Program-made: the position numbers and the translations under genes | Assembly: GCF_011090385.1 (NCBI RefSeq) | Contig: NZ_SEWW01000001.1 | Coordinates: forward strand, 1-64,000 | Direction of reading: 5' to 3' | Origin: Aquirufa beregesia | Lineage (GTDB): Bacteria > Bacteroidota > Bacteroidia > Cytophagales > Spirosomataceae | DNA: 64,000 bases | In this document: in pieces, positions 63,824-64,000 of the stretch | Layout of the letters: the number at the start of each line of letters is the position of its first letter | Position numbering within the stretch: the first letter of the stretch is position 1 | Notes under the pieces: model-generated | What the model was told of the DNA's origin: nothing | Databases searched by the model: none | Seen by the model: the letters and a program-made list of their open reading frames with translations, nothing else

Positions 63824-64000
63824 ATGGGAAATGATGAAATTGTAGACGCTCTGGAATTATTGGTGAAACTATGGGATGTCCATGGTATCAATGAATTTAA
63901 AAGTAAAAATTTGGCTTTTGCAGCCCGTGGATTGGATAAATATCCCGGTAAAATCTCCTCTCTTACAGAAACAGAATTATTACAAATACCTGGCGTAGGG
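63824..64000 (+). CDS. PolX-family DNA polymerase, N-terminal part (cut by window end)
   Basis: 59 residues from ATG 63824: NDEIVDALELLVKLWDVHGI, FKSKNLAFAARGLDKYPGKI and TETELLQIPGVG. This is the HhH-containing N-terminal domain of family X polymerases, which in bacteria carry a C-terminal PHP 3'-5' exonuclease and act in base excision repair. TATCTTTG at 63813-63820 could be a -7 box for a leaderless transcript. The rest lies outside. Confidence 0.8.
   Translation, partial: MGNDEIVDALELLVKLWDVHGINEFKSKNLAFAARGLDKYPGKISSLTETELLQIPGVG

Overview
The window looks like chromosome of a Bacteroidota bacterium, most likely a free-living member of the Cytophagales. The evidence is low GC, AT-rich intergenic words, few Shine-Dalgarno sites, TAnnTTTG-type promoter boxes and the gene set: BshB1, MaeB with a fused PTA-like domain, single-chain GlyRS, PD40-OmpA lipoprotein-style proteins and a four-helix-bundle (S23) gene. 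Genus is not certain. Nearly all of it is ordinary core genome; accessory DNA sits at both edges and in several repeat-bearing gaps.

Layout: 1-127 is the end of an IS3-family insertion sequence. 186-6506 is a leftward signalling and polysaccharide cluster (hybrid histidine kinase, response regulator, HEAT membrane protein, processive glycosyltransferase). 6743-10808 has a WYL regulator, a complete two-half ArsA ATPase without ArsB, and a cytochrome c lipoprotein. 11141-12134 is a GNAT/XRE pair that looks like a toxin-antitoxin module. 12767-39644 holds housekeeping genes: tRNA-Thr, DUF349 protein, GlyRS, GT9, AguB, Pol I, PdxH, BshB1, an M23 peptidase, TrxB, a dicarboxylate symporter, malic enzyme, an M61 peptidase, an FtsX-like permease, NamZ-like protein, GuaA, PepT, citrate synthase and RlpA. 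40568-51977 carries an OmpA/QueE pair and a long rightward run (NadE, CoaX, AguA, lipoprotein, two parvulins, MoxR). 52898-56755 has ThyA, OsmC, PhoD-like and LysA. 56850-61433 is a decayed accessory island: frameshifted DUF4386 gene, orphan antitoxin, REP-like palindromes, a HEPN-motif protein, an uncharacterised protein and a UDG-like protein. The right edge has an ATP-grasp protein, Ogt and the start of a PolX polymerase.

The most unusual signal is a dispersed repeat module of about 185-200 bp, present in five near-complete copies and one fragment. It is closed by an 8-bp stem, has an internal hairpin whose two arms change together between copies, and is followed by a T-rich tract and an A/T hairpin. 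Two modules in opposite orientation sit inside an 894-bp element with IS3-like ends. That element occurs twice in inverted orientation, at 39659-40552 and 51982-52875, bracketing an 11.4-kb block that could therefore invert by recombination.

Functional links: AguA and AguB together give the agmatine-to-putrescine route, from two separate loci. The two parvulin proteins and MoxR form a cell-envelope biogenesis operon. NadE/CoaX (cofactors) and BshB1/TrxB (thiol redox) are neighbours.
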